DNA of 64,000 bases from Allobosea sp. UNC402CLCol (GTDB lineage: Bacteria > Pseudomonadota > Alphaproteobacteria > Rhizobiales > Beijerinckiaceae). The notes beneath the pieces were generated by a model. The model made no database searches. It was not told the origin of the DNA and saw only the letters and a program-made list of their open reading frames with translations. Numbering within the stretch: the first letter of the stretch is position 1; each line of letters opens with the position of its first letter. The DNA is taken from positions 372,001-436,000 of the forward strand of contig NZ_JQJJ01000009.1 in NCBI RefSeq assembly GCF_000745475.1, given 5' to 3'. Both the position numbers and the translations under genes were made by a program. This document shows positions 8,109 to 16,461 of this stretch, piece by piece.

Positions 8109-8537
8109 ATGACGCGTACGCCTAGTCTGTCCCATCCGTTCCTGCTCGGTTTCGATGATATCGAGCGCGCGCTGGATCGCGTCGCCAAAGGCGCCAGCGA
8201 GGGATATCCGCCCTACAATATCGAGCGGTTGCCCCGGACGGAGGAGGAGCCGGATCGCCTGCGCATCACGCTGGCGGTCGCCGGCTTCGCGCGCGAGCAG
8301 CTTGAGATCACGCTGGAGGAAAACCAGCTCACGATCCGCGGCCGCCAGGGCGACGACAAGAACCGGCAGTTCCTGCACCGTGGCATCGCGGCGCGCCAGT
8401 TCCAGCGCAGCTTCCTGCTGGCTGATGGCATGCATGTGCTCGGCGCGGATTTGTCGAACGGTCTGCTCGCGATTGATCTGGCCAGACCGGAACCAGAGAG
8501 GCTCGTCAGGCGTATCGATATCGTGAGCCGCGAGTAG
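8109..8537 (+). CDS. small heat-shock protein, Hsp20/IbpA family
   Basis: 142 residues from the ATG at 8109 (MTRTPSLSHPFLLGFDDIERALDRV); GAGGG is 7 bases upstream. The N-terminal arm with the FLLGFDDIERALDR pattern is typical of rhizobial IbpA-like proteins. The alpha-crystallin domain spans about residues 37-130, ending with the HRGIAARQFQRSFLLADG and GLLAIDLARPEPE strands. It is an ATP-independent holdase for unfolding proteins in the cytoplasm. The DUF1150 gene follows 110 bases on, a pairing common in Rhizobiales. Control by heat is suggested by the promoter and hairpin upstream. Confidence 0.95.
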   Translation: MTRTPSLSHPFLLGFDDIERALDRVAKGASEGYPPYNIERLPRTEEEPDRLRITLAVAGFAREQLEITLEENQLTIRGRQGDDKNRQFLHRGIAARQFQRSFLLADGMHVLGADLSNGLLAIDLARPEPERLVRRIDIVSRE

Positions 8538-8647
8538 AGGACGAGGGTTCGTCCGATTTTGAAGGGTGCGTCAGCGGTTTACGCATCTGTTCATAATTGA
8601 AGGCGCAGTATCGAAACCGCATTCGCACTGCTCTGAAGGAGGGCGCG

Positions 8648-8914
8648 ATGAAACAGGACAGGATTTTGATCCAGAGCAACCCGCTGACCCCCGCTGAATT
8701 CGCGGCACTCGGAACAGGTGAGGTCGCCTACGTCAAGCCGATGACTTCGGACGAGCTGATGCGGATCTTCCCGCAGGCCCCGAAGATCGAGTCCGGCCTC
8801 AAGCTCTATACGCTGCTGTCGGCCGACGGGGCACCGATCCTCGTGACCGATACGCGCGAGGCCGCCACGGCCAATGCCTGGGAGCATGACCTCAAGATGG
8901 TCAGCGTCCACTGA
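8648..8914 (+). CDS. DUF1150 family protein
   Basis: 88 residues from the ATG at 8648 (MKQDRILIQSNPLT); GGAGGG lies shortly upstream. The family is short, cytoplasmic and of unknown function. Visible hallmarks are the GEVAYVKPMTSDEL segment and the C-terminal DTREAATANAWEHDL. DUF1150 genes very often follow hsp20 genes in this order of bacteria, as here, so a role in protein quality control or heat response is a guess from context only. Confidence 0.88.
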   Translation: MKQDRILIQSNPLTPAEFAALGTGEVAYVKPMTSDELMRIFPQAPKIESGLKLYTLLSADGAPILVTDTREAATANAWEHDLKMVSVH

Positions 8915-8930
8915 CGCCGGCTGGCTGAAT

Positions 8931-9704
8931 TCAGGAGGCGGTCGCCACCCCGGCGACCGCTGCCTGCAACCGGGCGATGTCGGCGGGTGACGAGAGGCGG
9001 TGATCGCCGTCTTTGACCAGCGTCAGCACCACCGGGTCGCCGCTCAGATGTTCCACCAGCTTGAGCGCCTGCCGCCAGGGCACGTCCGGGTCGCGCATTC
9101 CCTGCAGGATATGGACCGGGCAACCGGCCTTGATCTCGCCGCCGAACATGAGATGCCGGCGGCCATCCTCGATCAGGGCCCGGGTGATCGGCGTCGGTTC
9201 GGGTGAATACTCGGACGGACGGAGCCAGACGCCCTCGTCGAGGATCGTCCGGCGGATCGAATCGGGCATCTGCGCCCACATCAGTTCCTCGGAGAAATCG
9301 ACAGCCGGCGCGATCAGCACCAGACCTGCGGGCTGGAGCGCCGTGCCGAGCAACCGGCGGGCCGCGAGCAGCGCGATCCAGCCACCCATCGAGGAGCCGA
9401 CGAGGATCGGCCGCTGCCGACACTGGCTTTCGATCATGGCGAGGGCGTCGCCGAGCCAGTCCGACAGGGTGAAGTCGCCGAAATCGCCGTCGCTTTCGCC
9501 ATGCCCGCCATAGTCGAAGCGCAGGCAGGCCCGGCCGTTTGTGCGAGCCCAGTCGGCGAGCGCCTCAGCCTTGGTCGCGCGCATGTCGGAGCGGAAGCCG
9601 CCGAGCCAGACGACCGGTGCCCCTTCGCCCTCTTGCAGGAGGAAGGCGAGGCGACGGCTTGAGCTTTTACCGACCTCGAGCCATTGCGGGGGCTGGCGCT
9701 CCAA
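8931..9704 (-). CDS. alpha/beta hydrolase of the ABHD10 / short-chain thioesterase type
   Basis: 257 residues from a TTG at 9704, chosen because AGGAG stands 7 bases before it and the homologous region (PPQWLEVGK) begins right after; an ATG at 9785 would add an unconserved Arg-rich leader. Motifs are the oxyanion region WLGGFRSDM, RFDYGGHGES, the nucleophile elbow VGSSMGGW, an acid in GMRDPDVP and the catalytic His in DGDHRLSS. The resemblance is to carboxylesterases of the ABHD10 kind. Substrate unknown. It is convergent with the DUF1150 gene, 16 bases apart. Confidence 0.88.
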   Translation of the reverse strand: MERQPPQWLEVGKSSSRRLAFLLQEGEGAPVVWLGGFRSDMRATKAEALADWARTNGRACLRFDYGGHGESDGDFGDFTLSDWLGDALAMIESQCRQRPILVGSSMGGWIALLAARRLLGTALQPAGLVLIAPAVDFSEELMWAQMPDSIRRTILDEGVWLRPSEYSPEPTPITRALIEDGRRHLMFGGEIKAGCPVHILQGMRDPDVPWRQALKLVEHLSGDPVVLTLVKDGDHRLSSPADIARLQAAVAGVATAS

Positions 9705-9810
9705 GGCAAATCTCCTGTGACGAATCGCGGTGCCGCGGCGATTATGGGTGCGGCGACCGTCCGATAGGGGCATATTCGCCCGCACGAATGAAAGTCCAGA
9801 TCAAGAGCGC

Positions 9811-11028
9811 ATGTCCTTCAAGCCGGGTGCCCATCTTTCGCTGCCTTCGACCGAGACCCATCCGCTCGCCGGGCGCACGATCCTGCAGATCATTCCGGAA
9901 CTCGAAGCTGGCGGGGCCGAGCGTACCGCCGTCGACATCGCCAAGGGTCTGACCGATGTCGGTGCCCGCGCGCTGGTCGCGACCGAGGGCGGGCGCCTCG
10001 TCGCCGAGCTTCAGGCCAAGGGCGGCGTCTGGCTGCCTTTCCCGGCGGCGTCGAAGAACCCGGTCGCGATGGCGCTCAATGTGCGCAAGCTGGTCGAGCT
10101 TTGCCGTGAGGAGGAGGTCGAGCTCATCCATGCCCGCTCGCGGGCGCCGGCCTGGGTCGCGCTCGCCGCCGCGAAGATCCTGAAGCTGCCCTTCGTCACC
10201 ACCTATCACGGCTCCTATAACAGCCGTTCCACGGTGAAGACGCTCTACAATTCGGTGATGGCGCGCGGCGATGTCGTCATCGCGAACTCCGCCTATACGG
10301 CCGGGCTGATCCTGGACAAGCACCCGGTTGCGCGCGACAAGGTGCGGGTCGTCAACCGCGGCACGAATTTCTCGGCCTTCGCGCCCGCCGCCGTCAGCGC
10401 CGACAGGGTGCAGGCCCTGCGCAAGGCCTGGGGGGTCGAGCCGCATCAGCGCATCGTGCTGCTGCCCGGCCGCTTGACCGGCTGGAAGGGCCAGCGCGTT
10501 TTGATCGAAGCCGCCCGTATCATGCGCGACGGCGGCGATACCGACACCGCCTTCATCCTCGCCGGCGATGCCCAGGGGCGCGACAGCTACGTCAAGGAGC
10601 TTGACGGCCTGATCGCCAAGGCCGGGCTGGAAGGCCGCGTGAAACGTGTCGGCCATTGCAGCGACATGCCGGCGGCGATGCTTTCGGCGGCGGTGGTGGC
10701 GGTGCCCTCGACGAGCGCGGAGGCGTTCGGCCGCGTCGCGGTCGAGGCGCAGGCGATGGGCACGCCCGTCGTCGTCTCCGATCTCGGTGCCGTGCCCGAG
10801 ACGGTGCTCGCCCCGCCGCAGGTCACGCCGGCCGAGCGCACCGGCTGGCATGTTCCGCCGGACGATGCCGCCGCTCTGGCGGCTGGCTTGCGCGAGGCGC
10901 TCGATCTGCGCCCGTCGGCCCGGGAGGCTCTGGCGCGTCGCGCCCGCGTCCATGTCGAGCGGCATTTCTCGCTGGAGGCGATGGTCGCGGAAACCCTCGA
11001 CGTCTATTGCGCGTTGCTGGGGCGCTGA
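9811..11028 (+). CDS. GT4-family glycosyltransferase
   Basis: 405 residues from the ATG at 9811. GT-B fold: the N-terminal domain carries the donor-side motif IPELEAGGAERTAVDIA, and the C-terminal domain carries LLPGRLTGWKGQRVLIEA and the E-x7-E type signature in SAEAFGRVAVEAQAMGTPVV. Retaining GT4 enzymes transfer sugars from nucleotide donors to lipid or saccharide acceptors. It stands alone upstream of infC, with no linked lipopolysaccharide or capsule genes, so the acceptor cannot be inferred. Confidence 0.92.
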   Translation: MSFKPGAHLSLPSTETHPLAGRTILQIIPELEAGGAERTAVDIAKGLTDVGARALVATEGGRLVAELQAKGGVWLPFPAASKNPVAMALNVRKLVELCREEEVELIHARSRAPAWVALAAAKILKLPFVTTYHGSYNSRSTVKTLYNSVMARGDVVIANSAYTAGLILDKHPVARDKVRVVNRGTNFSAFAPAAVSADRVQALRKAWGVEPHQRIVLLPGRLTGWKGQRVLIEAARIMRDGGDTDTAFILAGDAQGRDSYVKELDGLIAKAGLEGRVKRVGHCSDMPAAMLSAAVVAVPSTSAEAFGRVAVEAQAMGTPVVVSDLGAVPETVLAPPQVTPAERTGWHVPPDDAAALAAGLREALDLRPSAREALARRARVHVERHFSLEAMVAETLDVYCALLGR

Positions 11029-11072
11029 CCGACTTCTGCGGCAGGAGATGCCTGACGCAGCTTCGTCATGCA

Positions 11073-11101
11073 TTGACAACGCGCGTCTTTATGCAATGTG
11101 T
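11073..11101 (+). promoter_or_regulatory. candidate infC promoter
   Basis: TTGACA at 11073-11078 is a perfect -35 box; the -10 region lies in ATGCAATGTGTCTG but matches poorly at the usual spacing. Position and the strong -35 make it the best promoter candidate for infC. Confidence 0.45.
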
Positions 11102-11145
11102 CTGAATCAACGGCGCGAGCCGCGCCAAATACAGGAGAATACCCC

Positions 11146-11688
11146 ATTCGTCGTCCGTACCGCGCTGCCCCGACCCCGACCAAGGAAGGTCCCCGCTCGA
11201 ACCGCGACATCCGCGGAGTTCGCGAAGTCCAACTCATCGACGATACCGGCGCCAATCGCGGCGTGGTCTCGTTTTTCGATGCGCTGAAGCTCGCCGAGGA
11301 TGCCGGTCTCGACCTGGTCGAGATCGCCCCGAACTCCGTTCCGCCCGTCTGCAAGATCCTCGACTACGGTCGCTTCCGCTTCCTGGAGCAGAAGAAGGCC
11401 GCGGAGGCGCGCAAGAAGCAGCGCACCATCGAGATCAAGGAGATCAAGCTCCGGCCCGGCATCGACAAGCACGATTACGACGTGAAGATGAAGGCCATGC
11501 ACGGCTTCTTCGAGGAAGGCGACAAGGTGAAGGTCACCCTGCGCTTCCGCGGCCGTGAGATGGCGCATCAGGACCTCGGCGTGAAGGTGCTGGAGCGCGT
11601 CAAGGCCGATCTCGTCGAAATCGCCAAGGTCGAGAGCGACTGGCAGCTCGAAGGCCGCCAGATGGTCATGGTGCTCGCGCCGCGATAA
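11146..11688 (+). CDS. infC: translation initiation factor IF-3, with ATT start codon
   Basis: 180 residues if read from ATT at 11146, which has AGGAG at 11133-11137, eight bases upstream. Reading then gives (M)[10 protein letters not shown]..., matching the usual IF-3 N terminus. An in-frame GTG at 11098 lies before the ribosome binding site and cannot be the start. The N domain covers about residues 14-80 ([19 protein letters not shown]), the linker is Lys-rich, and the C domain holds the signature [21 protein letters not shown]-3 binds the 30S subunit and rejects non-AUG starts; the rare ATT start is the conserved basis of its autoregulation. It ends in a strong terminator and is separated from rpmI-rplT by 2 kb. 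Confidence 0.97.
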   Translation: MRRPYRAAPTPTKEGPRSNRDIRGVREVQLIDDTGANRGVVSFFDALKLAEDAGLDLVEIAPNSVPPVCKILDYGRFRFLEQKKAAEARKKQRTIEIKEIKLRPGIDKHDYDVKMKAMHGFFEEGDKVKVTLRFRGREMAHQDLGVKVLERVKADLVEIAKVESDWQLEGRQMVMVLAPR

Positions 11689-11715
11689 GCGCGAGCCCAA
11701 CCGGTTTCCGGAAAG

Positions 11716-11739
11716 AGCGCGCCTTCGGGCGCGCTTTTT
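11716..11739 (+). terminator. intrinsic terminator of infC
   Basis: Perfect 8-bp stem AGCGCGCC / GGCGCGCT with a TTCG loop, followed by TTTT, 27 bases after the infC stop. It means infC is not co-transcribed with rpmI-rplT here. Confidence 0.92.
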
Positions 11740-11768
11740 CGTTCTGGGGCGCCCCCAGGGTTTTTGCG

Positions 11769-12062
11769 TCAGCTCACCGAGCGGATGATCTCGCGATAGG
11801 CTCCTTCCGGAAACGCCTTGAGCGTCTCGGTTCGGATATTGCCCAGCATGGCGAGCTGCAGGCAGAAGCGAGCCTGCACGGCGTCATCCGGCGCCTCGCA
11901 GACGATGACCATGTCGTATCGACCCATGGTCATGAAGAATGCCTTGAACGCGCCGCCCATCTCGGCGAGCGCCTGTTTGGCCGCATCGAGCCGGCTCGGC
12001 GACGCTGTGAGGTTGCGCGCGCCCTGGTCGGTCCAATTCGCCAGCATGATGTAGGTTGTCAT
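11769..12062 (-). CDS. GYD domain protein
   Basis: 97 residues from the ATG at 12062 (MTTYIMLANWTDQGARNL); AGGGAG is 8 bases upstream. The GYD family is a ferredoxin-like alpha/beta barrel fold of unknown function; its eponymous motif appears here as the variant MGRYDMVIVCEAPDD. Upstream in-frame codons have no ribosome site. The gene is convergent with infC and lies between the two halves of the usual infC-rpmI-rplT operon. Confidence 0.88.
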   Translation of the reverse strand: MTTYIMLANWTDQGARNLTASPSRLDAAKQALAEMGGAFKAFFMTMGRYDMVIVCEAPDDAVQARFCLQLAMLGNIRTETLKAFPEGAYREIIRSVS

Positions 12063-12213
12063 CGGGCTACTCCCTGAAGCGGCCCGGCCTGTCCTTCGGA
12101 AGCATGGGCGGCGGCTCGATACCGCGGCCGTGTCGATCATGGGCTGTCGCCGGACCTCGGCCGCCATCTTACCGCATCAGCCGGGGGGAGCGGAACCGGC
12201 TTCGCCGCGCCCG

Positions 12214-12259
12214 GGCATTTTCGGACGAAGCGGACACCGGCCCGCGTGAAGAAAACGCG
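12214..12259. repeat. dispersed palindromic repeat, family B
   Basis: Sequence GCATTTTCGGACGAAGCGGACACCGG followed by CCCGCGTGAAGAAAACGCG. Copies with the core GCGAAGCGGACACCGGTTCG occur at 25741 and 43833. The two outer parts are inverted repeats (TTCnnGCGAA and TTCGCGTGAAGA), giving a stem-loop. All three are intergenic. Confidence 0.7.
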
Positions 12260-12342
12260 ATCGAAGCAAGAGCCGGATCACCCTTCCGCGTCCGACAGGA
12301 CCCGTGGAGGCGATCCGGCCGCCGCTTTCGCGCGCTCGCTGC

Positions 12343-13368
12343 TCAGCGGATCGGCGGGCCGTATTGCAGGCCGCCCTGCGTCCACAGCTTGTTGACGCCG
12401 CGCGGCAGCGGGTTGCTGCTCTTGGGGCCGAAATGCCGGTCGAAGCTCTCGCCGTAATTGCCGACCGCCTTGACGATGCGCACGACCCAATCATTGGTCA
12501 GGCCGAGACTTTCGCCGAACTTGCCCTCGGCGCCGAGCATGCGGCGCACTTCCGGGTTCTGCGAGGTCTTGGCCAGTTCCTCGACATTGGCCTGCGTCAC
12601 GCCCAGCTCCTCGGCATTGATCGTGGCGATCACGGTCCAGCGCACGAGATCGAACCAGGCCGGGTCGTTCTTGCGCACCCAGGGACCGAGCGGCTCCTTG
12701 GAGATGACCTCCTGCAGCAGCACATGCTCGTCGGGGTCCTTCAGCCTGCCGCGCGTGCCGGCAAGCGCCGAGAGATCGGTGGTGTAGGCGTCGCAGCGGC
12801 CGGCCTCATAGGCCTGGACCGTGTCTTCCAGCGTGCCGAACGCCACGGTCTCGAACTTGATGCCGTGGGTGCGACCGTAATCGGCGAGGTTCAGCTCCGT
12901 GGTCGTGCCCTGCGCGACGCAGACCGAGGCGCCGTTGAGATCCTTGACGGTGCTCACGCCGAGCTTCTTTCTGACGATGAAGCCCTGGCCGTCGTAATAG
13001 TTAACCGTGGTGAAGATGACTCCCTGGCCGATGTCGCGGCCGAGCGACCATGTCGTGGTGCGGGCGAGCACGTCGATCTCGCCGGCCTGCAGCGCGACGA
13101 GGCGGTTCTTGCTCGACAGCGAGAGATAGCTCGCCTTGTTCGGGTCGTTGAAGATCGCCGCCGCGAGCGCGCGGCAGACATCGGTGTCGAAGCCGACCCA
13201 GATTCCGTTCTTGTCCTGCAGCGAGAAGCCCGGCACGCCCTCGCTGGTGCCGCAGATGATGTTGCCGCGCGCCTTGATCTTCTCGAGCGTCGACTGGGCG
13301 AGGGAAGGGGCGGCGGCCGTGGCCGTCAGGGCCAGGCCTGCGGCCAGGCTGAGCAGGAAGCGTTTCAC
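12343..13368 (-). CDS. aapJ: general L-amino-acid ABC transporter substrate-binding protein (AapJ/BztA type)
   Basis: 341 residues from a GTG at 13368 (VKRFLLSLAAG), with GGAG 7 bases upstream. Signal peptide with core LLSLAAGLALTATAA and cleavage near SLAQS. Family 3 solute-binding fold: KARGNIICGTSEGVPGFS at the start, RCDAYTTDLSALAGTRG in the middle, then KNDPAWFDLVRW. It catches amino acids in the periplasm for the AapQMP permease. No permease or ATPase gene is adjacent, so it is an orphan binding protein or serves a distant system. It is longer than typical His/Gln-binding proteins, which is what sets the AapJ group apart. Confidence 0.93.
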   Translation of the reverse strand: MKRFLLSLAAGLALTATAAAPSLAQSTLEKIKARGNIICGTSEGVPGFSLQDKNGIWVGFDTDVCRALAAAIFNDPNKASYLSLSSKNRLVALQAGEIDVLARTTTWSLGRDIGQGVIFTTVNYYDGQGFIVRKKLGVSTVKDLNGASVCVAQGTTTELNLADYGRTHGIKFETVAFGTLEDTVQAYEAGRCDAYTTDLSALAGTRGRLKDPDEHVLLQEVISKEPLGPWVRKNDPAWFDLVRWTVIATINAEELGVTQANVEELAKTSQNPEVRRMLGAEGKFGESLGLTNDWVVRIVKAVGNYGESFDRHFGPKSSNPLPRGVNKLWTQGGLQYGPPIR

Positions 13369-13694
13369 GGTGGATCTCCGGGTTGGGCGAGGGCAGCGGG
13401 CCAATCTGCCAGTTTTGCGACGGAGGTGTGAAGCCGATTTCCGTAAGGTTCTCCCGCCAAATCGCGGCGCGCCGCTCCGGGTGTGTCACGCGCTGTTTCG
13501 GCGGGGCTTTGCCCGCGGTTTTCCCCAGAAGCCGGCTTTTCGCTTGCCAGCCGGCTTCTTTTCTGCGATACGCGCGGCCTTCGATCGCCCGGCTGATAAG
13601 GGCTGCCGTGGCGATCGTGCTTTGCTTCCTGAAAGCAAGACATTGGCTTGAGCCGCCGCAAGGCGCGCTGGCCTTATGACCGATAGGAGCTGAA
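13369..13694. other. rpmI leader and aapJ upstream region
   Basis: 326 bases between divergent aapJ and rpmI with no gene. It contains a terminator-like hairpin on the rpmI side (listed separately), a GC-rich hairpin at about 13499-13518 (GCGGGGCTTTGCCCGC core) and a smaller 6-bp stem TTGCTT/AAGCAA near 13620. I could not find a convincing -35/-10 pair. Confidence 0.5.
13527..13562 (+). terminator. terminator-like hairpin in the rpmI-rplT leader
   Basis: A 10-bp perfect stem AGAAGCCGGC / GCCGGCTTCT with a 13-nt loop, followed by TTT, about 130 bases before rpmI. No rightward gene ends just upstream (infC has its own terminator 1.8 kb earlier), so the hairpin probably acts in the leader of rpmI-rplT. 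In Bacillus and E. coli this operon is repressed by L20; a comparable attenuator here is an inference. Confidence 0.6.
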
Positions 13695-13895
13695 ATGCCC
13701 AAGATGAAGACCAAATCGGCCGCCAAAAAGCGGTTCAAGATCACCGGTACCGGCAAGGTGCTCTACGCCCAGGCCGGCAAGCGTCACGGGATGATCAAGC
13801 GGACCAACAAGCAGATCCGCAATCACCGCGGCACCACCACCCTGTTCGAGGGTGATGCGGCCAACGTGAAGAAGTACTTCCTCCCCAACGGCTGA
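13695..13895 (+). CDS. rpmI: 50S ribosomal protein L35
   Basis: 66 residues, [22 protein letters not shown], highly basic, exact family length. L35 joins the large ribosomal subunit. TAGGAGCTGAA precedes the start. rplT follows 28 bases downstream in the same operon. Confidence 0.98.
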   Translation: MPKMKTKSAAKKRFKITGTGKVLYAQAGKRHGMIKRTNKQIRNHRGTTTLFEGDAANVKKYFLPNG

Positions 13896-13923
13896 CGCCA
13901 CCTGATACTCCGGAGATCATGAC

Positions 13924-14298
13924 ATGGCTCGCGTGAAACGGGGCGTAACGTCCCACGCCAAGCACAAGAAGACATTCAAGGCCGCCAAGGGCTTCTATGG
14001 CCGCCGCAAGAACACGATCCGCGCCGCCAAGGCGGCCGTCGATCGCTCGATGCAGTTCGCCTATCGCGACCGCAAGAACAAGAAGCGTTCTTTCCGCGCC
14101 CTCTGGATCCAGCGCCTCAACGCTGCGGTGCGTGAGCACGGCCTGACCTATTCGGTCTTCATCGGCGGCCTGATCAAGGCCGGCATCGAGCTCGACCGCA
14201 AGACCCTTTCCGCCATGGCGATCGACGACGCGGCCTCCTTCACCGCCGTGGTCGAGACCGTCAAGGGCGCGCTGGGCGCGCAGGCCCAGGCCGCCTGA
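13924..14298 (+). CDS. rplT: 50S ribosomal protein L20
   Basis: 124 residues, [30 protein letters not shown], with the family signature [25 protein letters not shown]20 binds 23S rRNA early in assembly and is the known autoregulator of its operon in other bacteria. It ends the rpmI-rplT unit and is followed by a strong terminator. Confidence 0.98.
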   Translation: MARVKRGVTSHAKHKKTFKAAKGFYGRRKNTIRAAKAAVDRSMQFAYRDRKNKKRSFRALWIQRLNAAVREHGLTYSVFIGGLIKAGIELDRKTLSAMAIDDAASFTAVVETVKGALGAQAQAA

Positions 14299-14324
14299 GC
14301 GGTTCGGACCGATCTGATTTGGAG

Positions 14325-14351
14325 AAGGCCGGCGGAAACGCCGGCCTTTTT
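14325..14351 (+). terminator. intrinsic terminator of rpmI-rplT
   Basis: Perfect 10-bp stem AAGGCCGGCG / CGCCGGCCTT with a GAAA loop, followed by TTT. Confidence 0.92.
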
Positions 14352-14370
14352 CTTTGGTGATGGCGATGAG

Positions 14371-14454
14371 GCCCGAGAATCTCCGATGGGAGGAGGCGCG
14401 GCATCGGAGCGGCCTCTCCGGCGAGAGATGCCCGGGTCAAGCCCGAGCATGACG
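14371..14454. repeat. dispersed palindromic repeat, family A
   Basis: Copy in the gap between convergent rplT and the LOG-family gene; contains CCCGAGAATCTC and, about 40 bases on, GAGATGCCCGGGTCAAGCC then CGAGCATGAC. Confidence 0.75.
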
Positions 14455-14461
14455 GCTCCCG

Positions 14462-15223
14462 TTACGTCTGTACGCTGCCATTCCCCGGCGAGGTCCAACC
14501 GTCGCCCGCGCCGTCGACGATGCACTGATAGGCCGCTTCCGGCGTGTCGGCATAAGCGAACAGCTTCAGGTCCTCCGGGCGGATGAAGCCGGCCTGCGCC
14601 ATCGTGTCGAGGTTGAGCAGCCCCTTCCAGTACGCCGAGTCGAACAGCACGATCGGCACGCGGCCCATCTTTCCCGTCTGCACCAGCGTCATGATCTCGA
14701 ACAATTCGTCGAGCGTGCCGAATCCGCCGGGAAACACCACCAGCGCGGCGGCCCGCATCGCCAGATGCATCTTGCGCATCGCGAAATAGTGGAAGCGGAA
14801 GGTCAAATCCGGCGTCGACCAGGCGTTGGGCTCCTGCTCATGCGGCAGGGTAATGTTGAAGCCGATCGAGAGGGCGCCGGCTTCGGTCGCGCCGCGATTG
14901 GCCGCTTCCATGATGCCGGGGCCGCCGCCGGTGGCGATGACGTGGTTGCGGCCGGCATCCTTGGGCGCCAGCGCCCCGCCGCGCTCGGAGGCGATGCAGG
15001 CGAACTCGCGTGCCGCCTCGTACCAGCGATTGCCCTCCCGCACCCGCGCCGAGCCGAAGACGACGATGGTCGAGACGATGCCGCGCGCCCGCAGCAGATC
15101 TTCCGCTTTCTGGTATTCCAGCATGAAGCGGGCGCCGCGCATCGAATCGCCGAGGAGAAAATCGGGATCGAGGGCCGCGAGCCGGTAGGAGGGGGATTCC
15201 TTCTGGGCGGTGCTGTCGGGCAT
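14462..15223 (-). CDS. LOG-family protein (TIGR00730; cytokinin riboside 5'-monophosphate phosphoribohydrolase type)
   Basis: 253 residues from the ATG at 15223 ([15 protein letters not shown]). Signature motifs are [14 protein letters not shown] and, 60 residues on, [13 protein letters not shown], the two nucleotide-binding/catalytic motifs of the LOG fold. Family members hydrolyse nucleoside monophosphates to base plus ribose phosphate; some are called lysine decarboxylase by error. The length with an N-terminal extension of about 40 residues fits the larger bacterial subgroup. Sequence upstream in the same frame is antisense pheS. Divergent from pheS. Confidence 0.9.
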   Translation of the reverse strand: MPDSTAQKESPSYRLAALDPDFLLGDSMRGARFMLEYQKAEDLLRARGIVSTIVVFGSARVREGNRWYEAAREFACIASERGGALAPKDAGRNHVIATGGGPGIMEAANRGATEAGALSIGFNITLPHEQEPNAWSTPDLTFRFHYFAMRKMHLAMRAAALVVFPGGFGTLDELFEIMTLVQTGKMGRVPIVLFDSAYWKGLLNLDTMAQAGFIRPEDLKLFAYADTPEAAYQCIVDGAGDGWTSPGNGSVQT

Positions 15224-15249
15224 GAAAGCGTGTCCTGCTTCGGCATGGC

Positions 15250-15273
15250 GTGCATCGCCCTGTGGCGATGCAC
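15250..15273. other. 24-base perfect palindromic hairpin upstream of pheS
   Basis: Arms GTGCATCGCC and GGCGATGCAC with a 4-nt CTGT loop, in the gap between the divergent LOG gene and pheS, 78 bases before the pheS start. There is no T tract, so it is not an intrinsic terminator. It may be an operator or a leader-RNA hairpin. Confidence 0.6.
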
Positions 15274-15350
15274 CGCTTCGCTCTGGCATATGCTGGCCGT
15301 TCCCGCTAGAACGCGCCGTCCCCACGCCTTCAACACGTTGCGACCCGTTC

Positions 15351-16433
15351 ATGACCGATATCGCCACTCTGGAACGCGACCTCCTCGGCGCGATCGATTC
15401 TGCCGCCGACGAGGCGGCTATCGAGGAGCTGCGTATCGCGGCGCTCGGCAAGTCGGGCTCGATCTCGGCGCTGCTCAAGACGCTGGGCGCGATGACGCCG
15501 GAGGAGCGCAAGGAGAAGGGCCCGCTGATCAACGGCCTGCGCGATCGTGTCCAGGGCGCGATCGCGACGCGCAAGGAAGCACTCGGCGAGGCGGCGCTGG
15601 ATGCGCGGCTCAGCTCAGAGCGGGTCGACGTCTCGCTGCCGGTCCAGGACGGCCCGGAGGCGCGCGGACGCATCCATCCGATCAGCCAGGTCATCGACGA
15701 GATCACCGCGATCTTCGGCGATATGGGCTTCGCCATCGCCGAGGGGCCGGATGTCGAGACCGACGATCTCAACTTCACCAAGCTGAACTTTCCGGTCGGC
15801 CATCCCGCCCGCGAGATGCACGACACCTTCTTCTTCGCGCCGGATGCGAATGGCGAGCGCAAACTTTTGCGCACCCACACCTCGCCGGTGCAGGTGCGCA
15901 CCATGCTGGCGCAGGAGCCGCCGATCCGCGTGATCTGCCCGGGCCGCACCTATCGCAACGATTCCGACCAGACCCACACCCCGATGTTCCATCAGGTCGA
16001 GGGGCTCGTCATCGACAAGAAGGCCAATCTCGGCCACCTCAAGTGGGTGCTCGAGGAGTTCTGCAAGGCGTTCTTCGAGATCGACGACGTCAAGATGCGC
16101 TTCCGCCCATCCTTCTTCCCCTTCACCGAGCCTTCGATGGAGGTCGACATCCAGTGCTCGCGCAAGGGCGGCGAGATCCGCTTCGGCGAGGGCGACGACT
16201 GGCTGGAGATCCTCGGCTGCGGCATGGTCCATCCGAACGTGCTGAAGAATTGCGGGCTCGATCCGGACATCTATCAGGGCTTCGCCTGGGGCATGGGCAT
16301 CGACCGCATCGCCATGCTGAAATACGGCATGCCCGATCTGCGCCCCTTCTTCGAGGCGGATGTGCGCTGGCTCGCGCATTATGGCTTCCGCCCGCTCGAC
16401 CTGCCGACGCTGACGGGCGGCCTCTCCTCATGA
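15351..16433 (+). CDS. pheS: phenylalanyl-tRNA synthetase alpha subunit
   Basis: 360 residues from the ATG at 15351. The N-terminal coiled-coil tRNA-binding arm spans about residues 1-90 and the class II catalytic core follows: motif 2 region in [24 protein letters not shown], then [18 protein letters not shown], and motif 3 in [18 protein letters not shown]. It forms the alpha2-beta2 enzyme charging tRNA-Phe. A glycosyltransferase gene is inserted between pheS and pheT. Confidence 0.98.
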   Translation: MTDIATLERDLLGAIDSAADEAAIEELRIAALGKSGSISALLKTLGAMTPEERKEKGPLINGLRDRVQGAIATRKEALGEAALDARLSSERVDVSLPVQDGPEARGRIHPISQVIDEITAIFGDMGFAIAEGPDVETDDLNFTKLNFPVGHPAREMHDTFFFAPDANGERKLLRTHTSPVQVRTMLAQEPPIRVICPGRTYRNDSDQTHTPMFHQVEGLVIDKKANLGHLKWVLEEFCKAFFEIDDVKMRFRPSFFPFTEPSMEVDIQCSRKGGEIRFGEGDDWLEILGCGMVHPNVLKNCGLDPDIYQGFAWGMGIDRIAMLKYGMPDLRPFFEADVRWLAHYGFRPLDLPTLTGGLSS

Positions 16434-16461
16434 CGATGCGGGCCGGGCAGGGGAGGGCGCG

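Noticed and set aside
15224..15949. N-terminal extension of the LOG-family frame
   Set aside because: It is antisense to pheS; the family N terminus begins at 15223.
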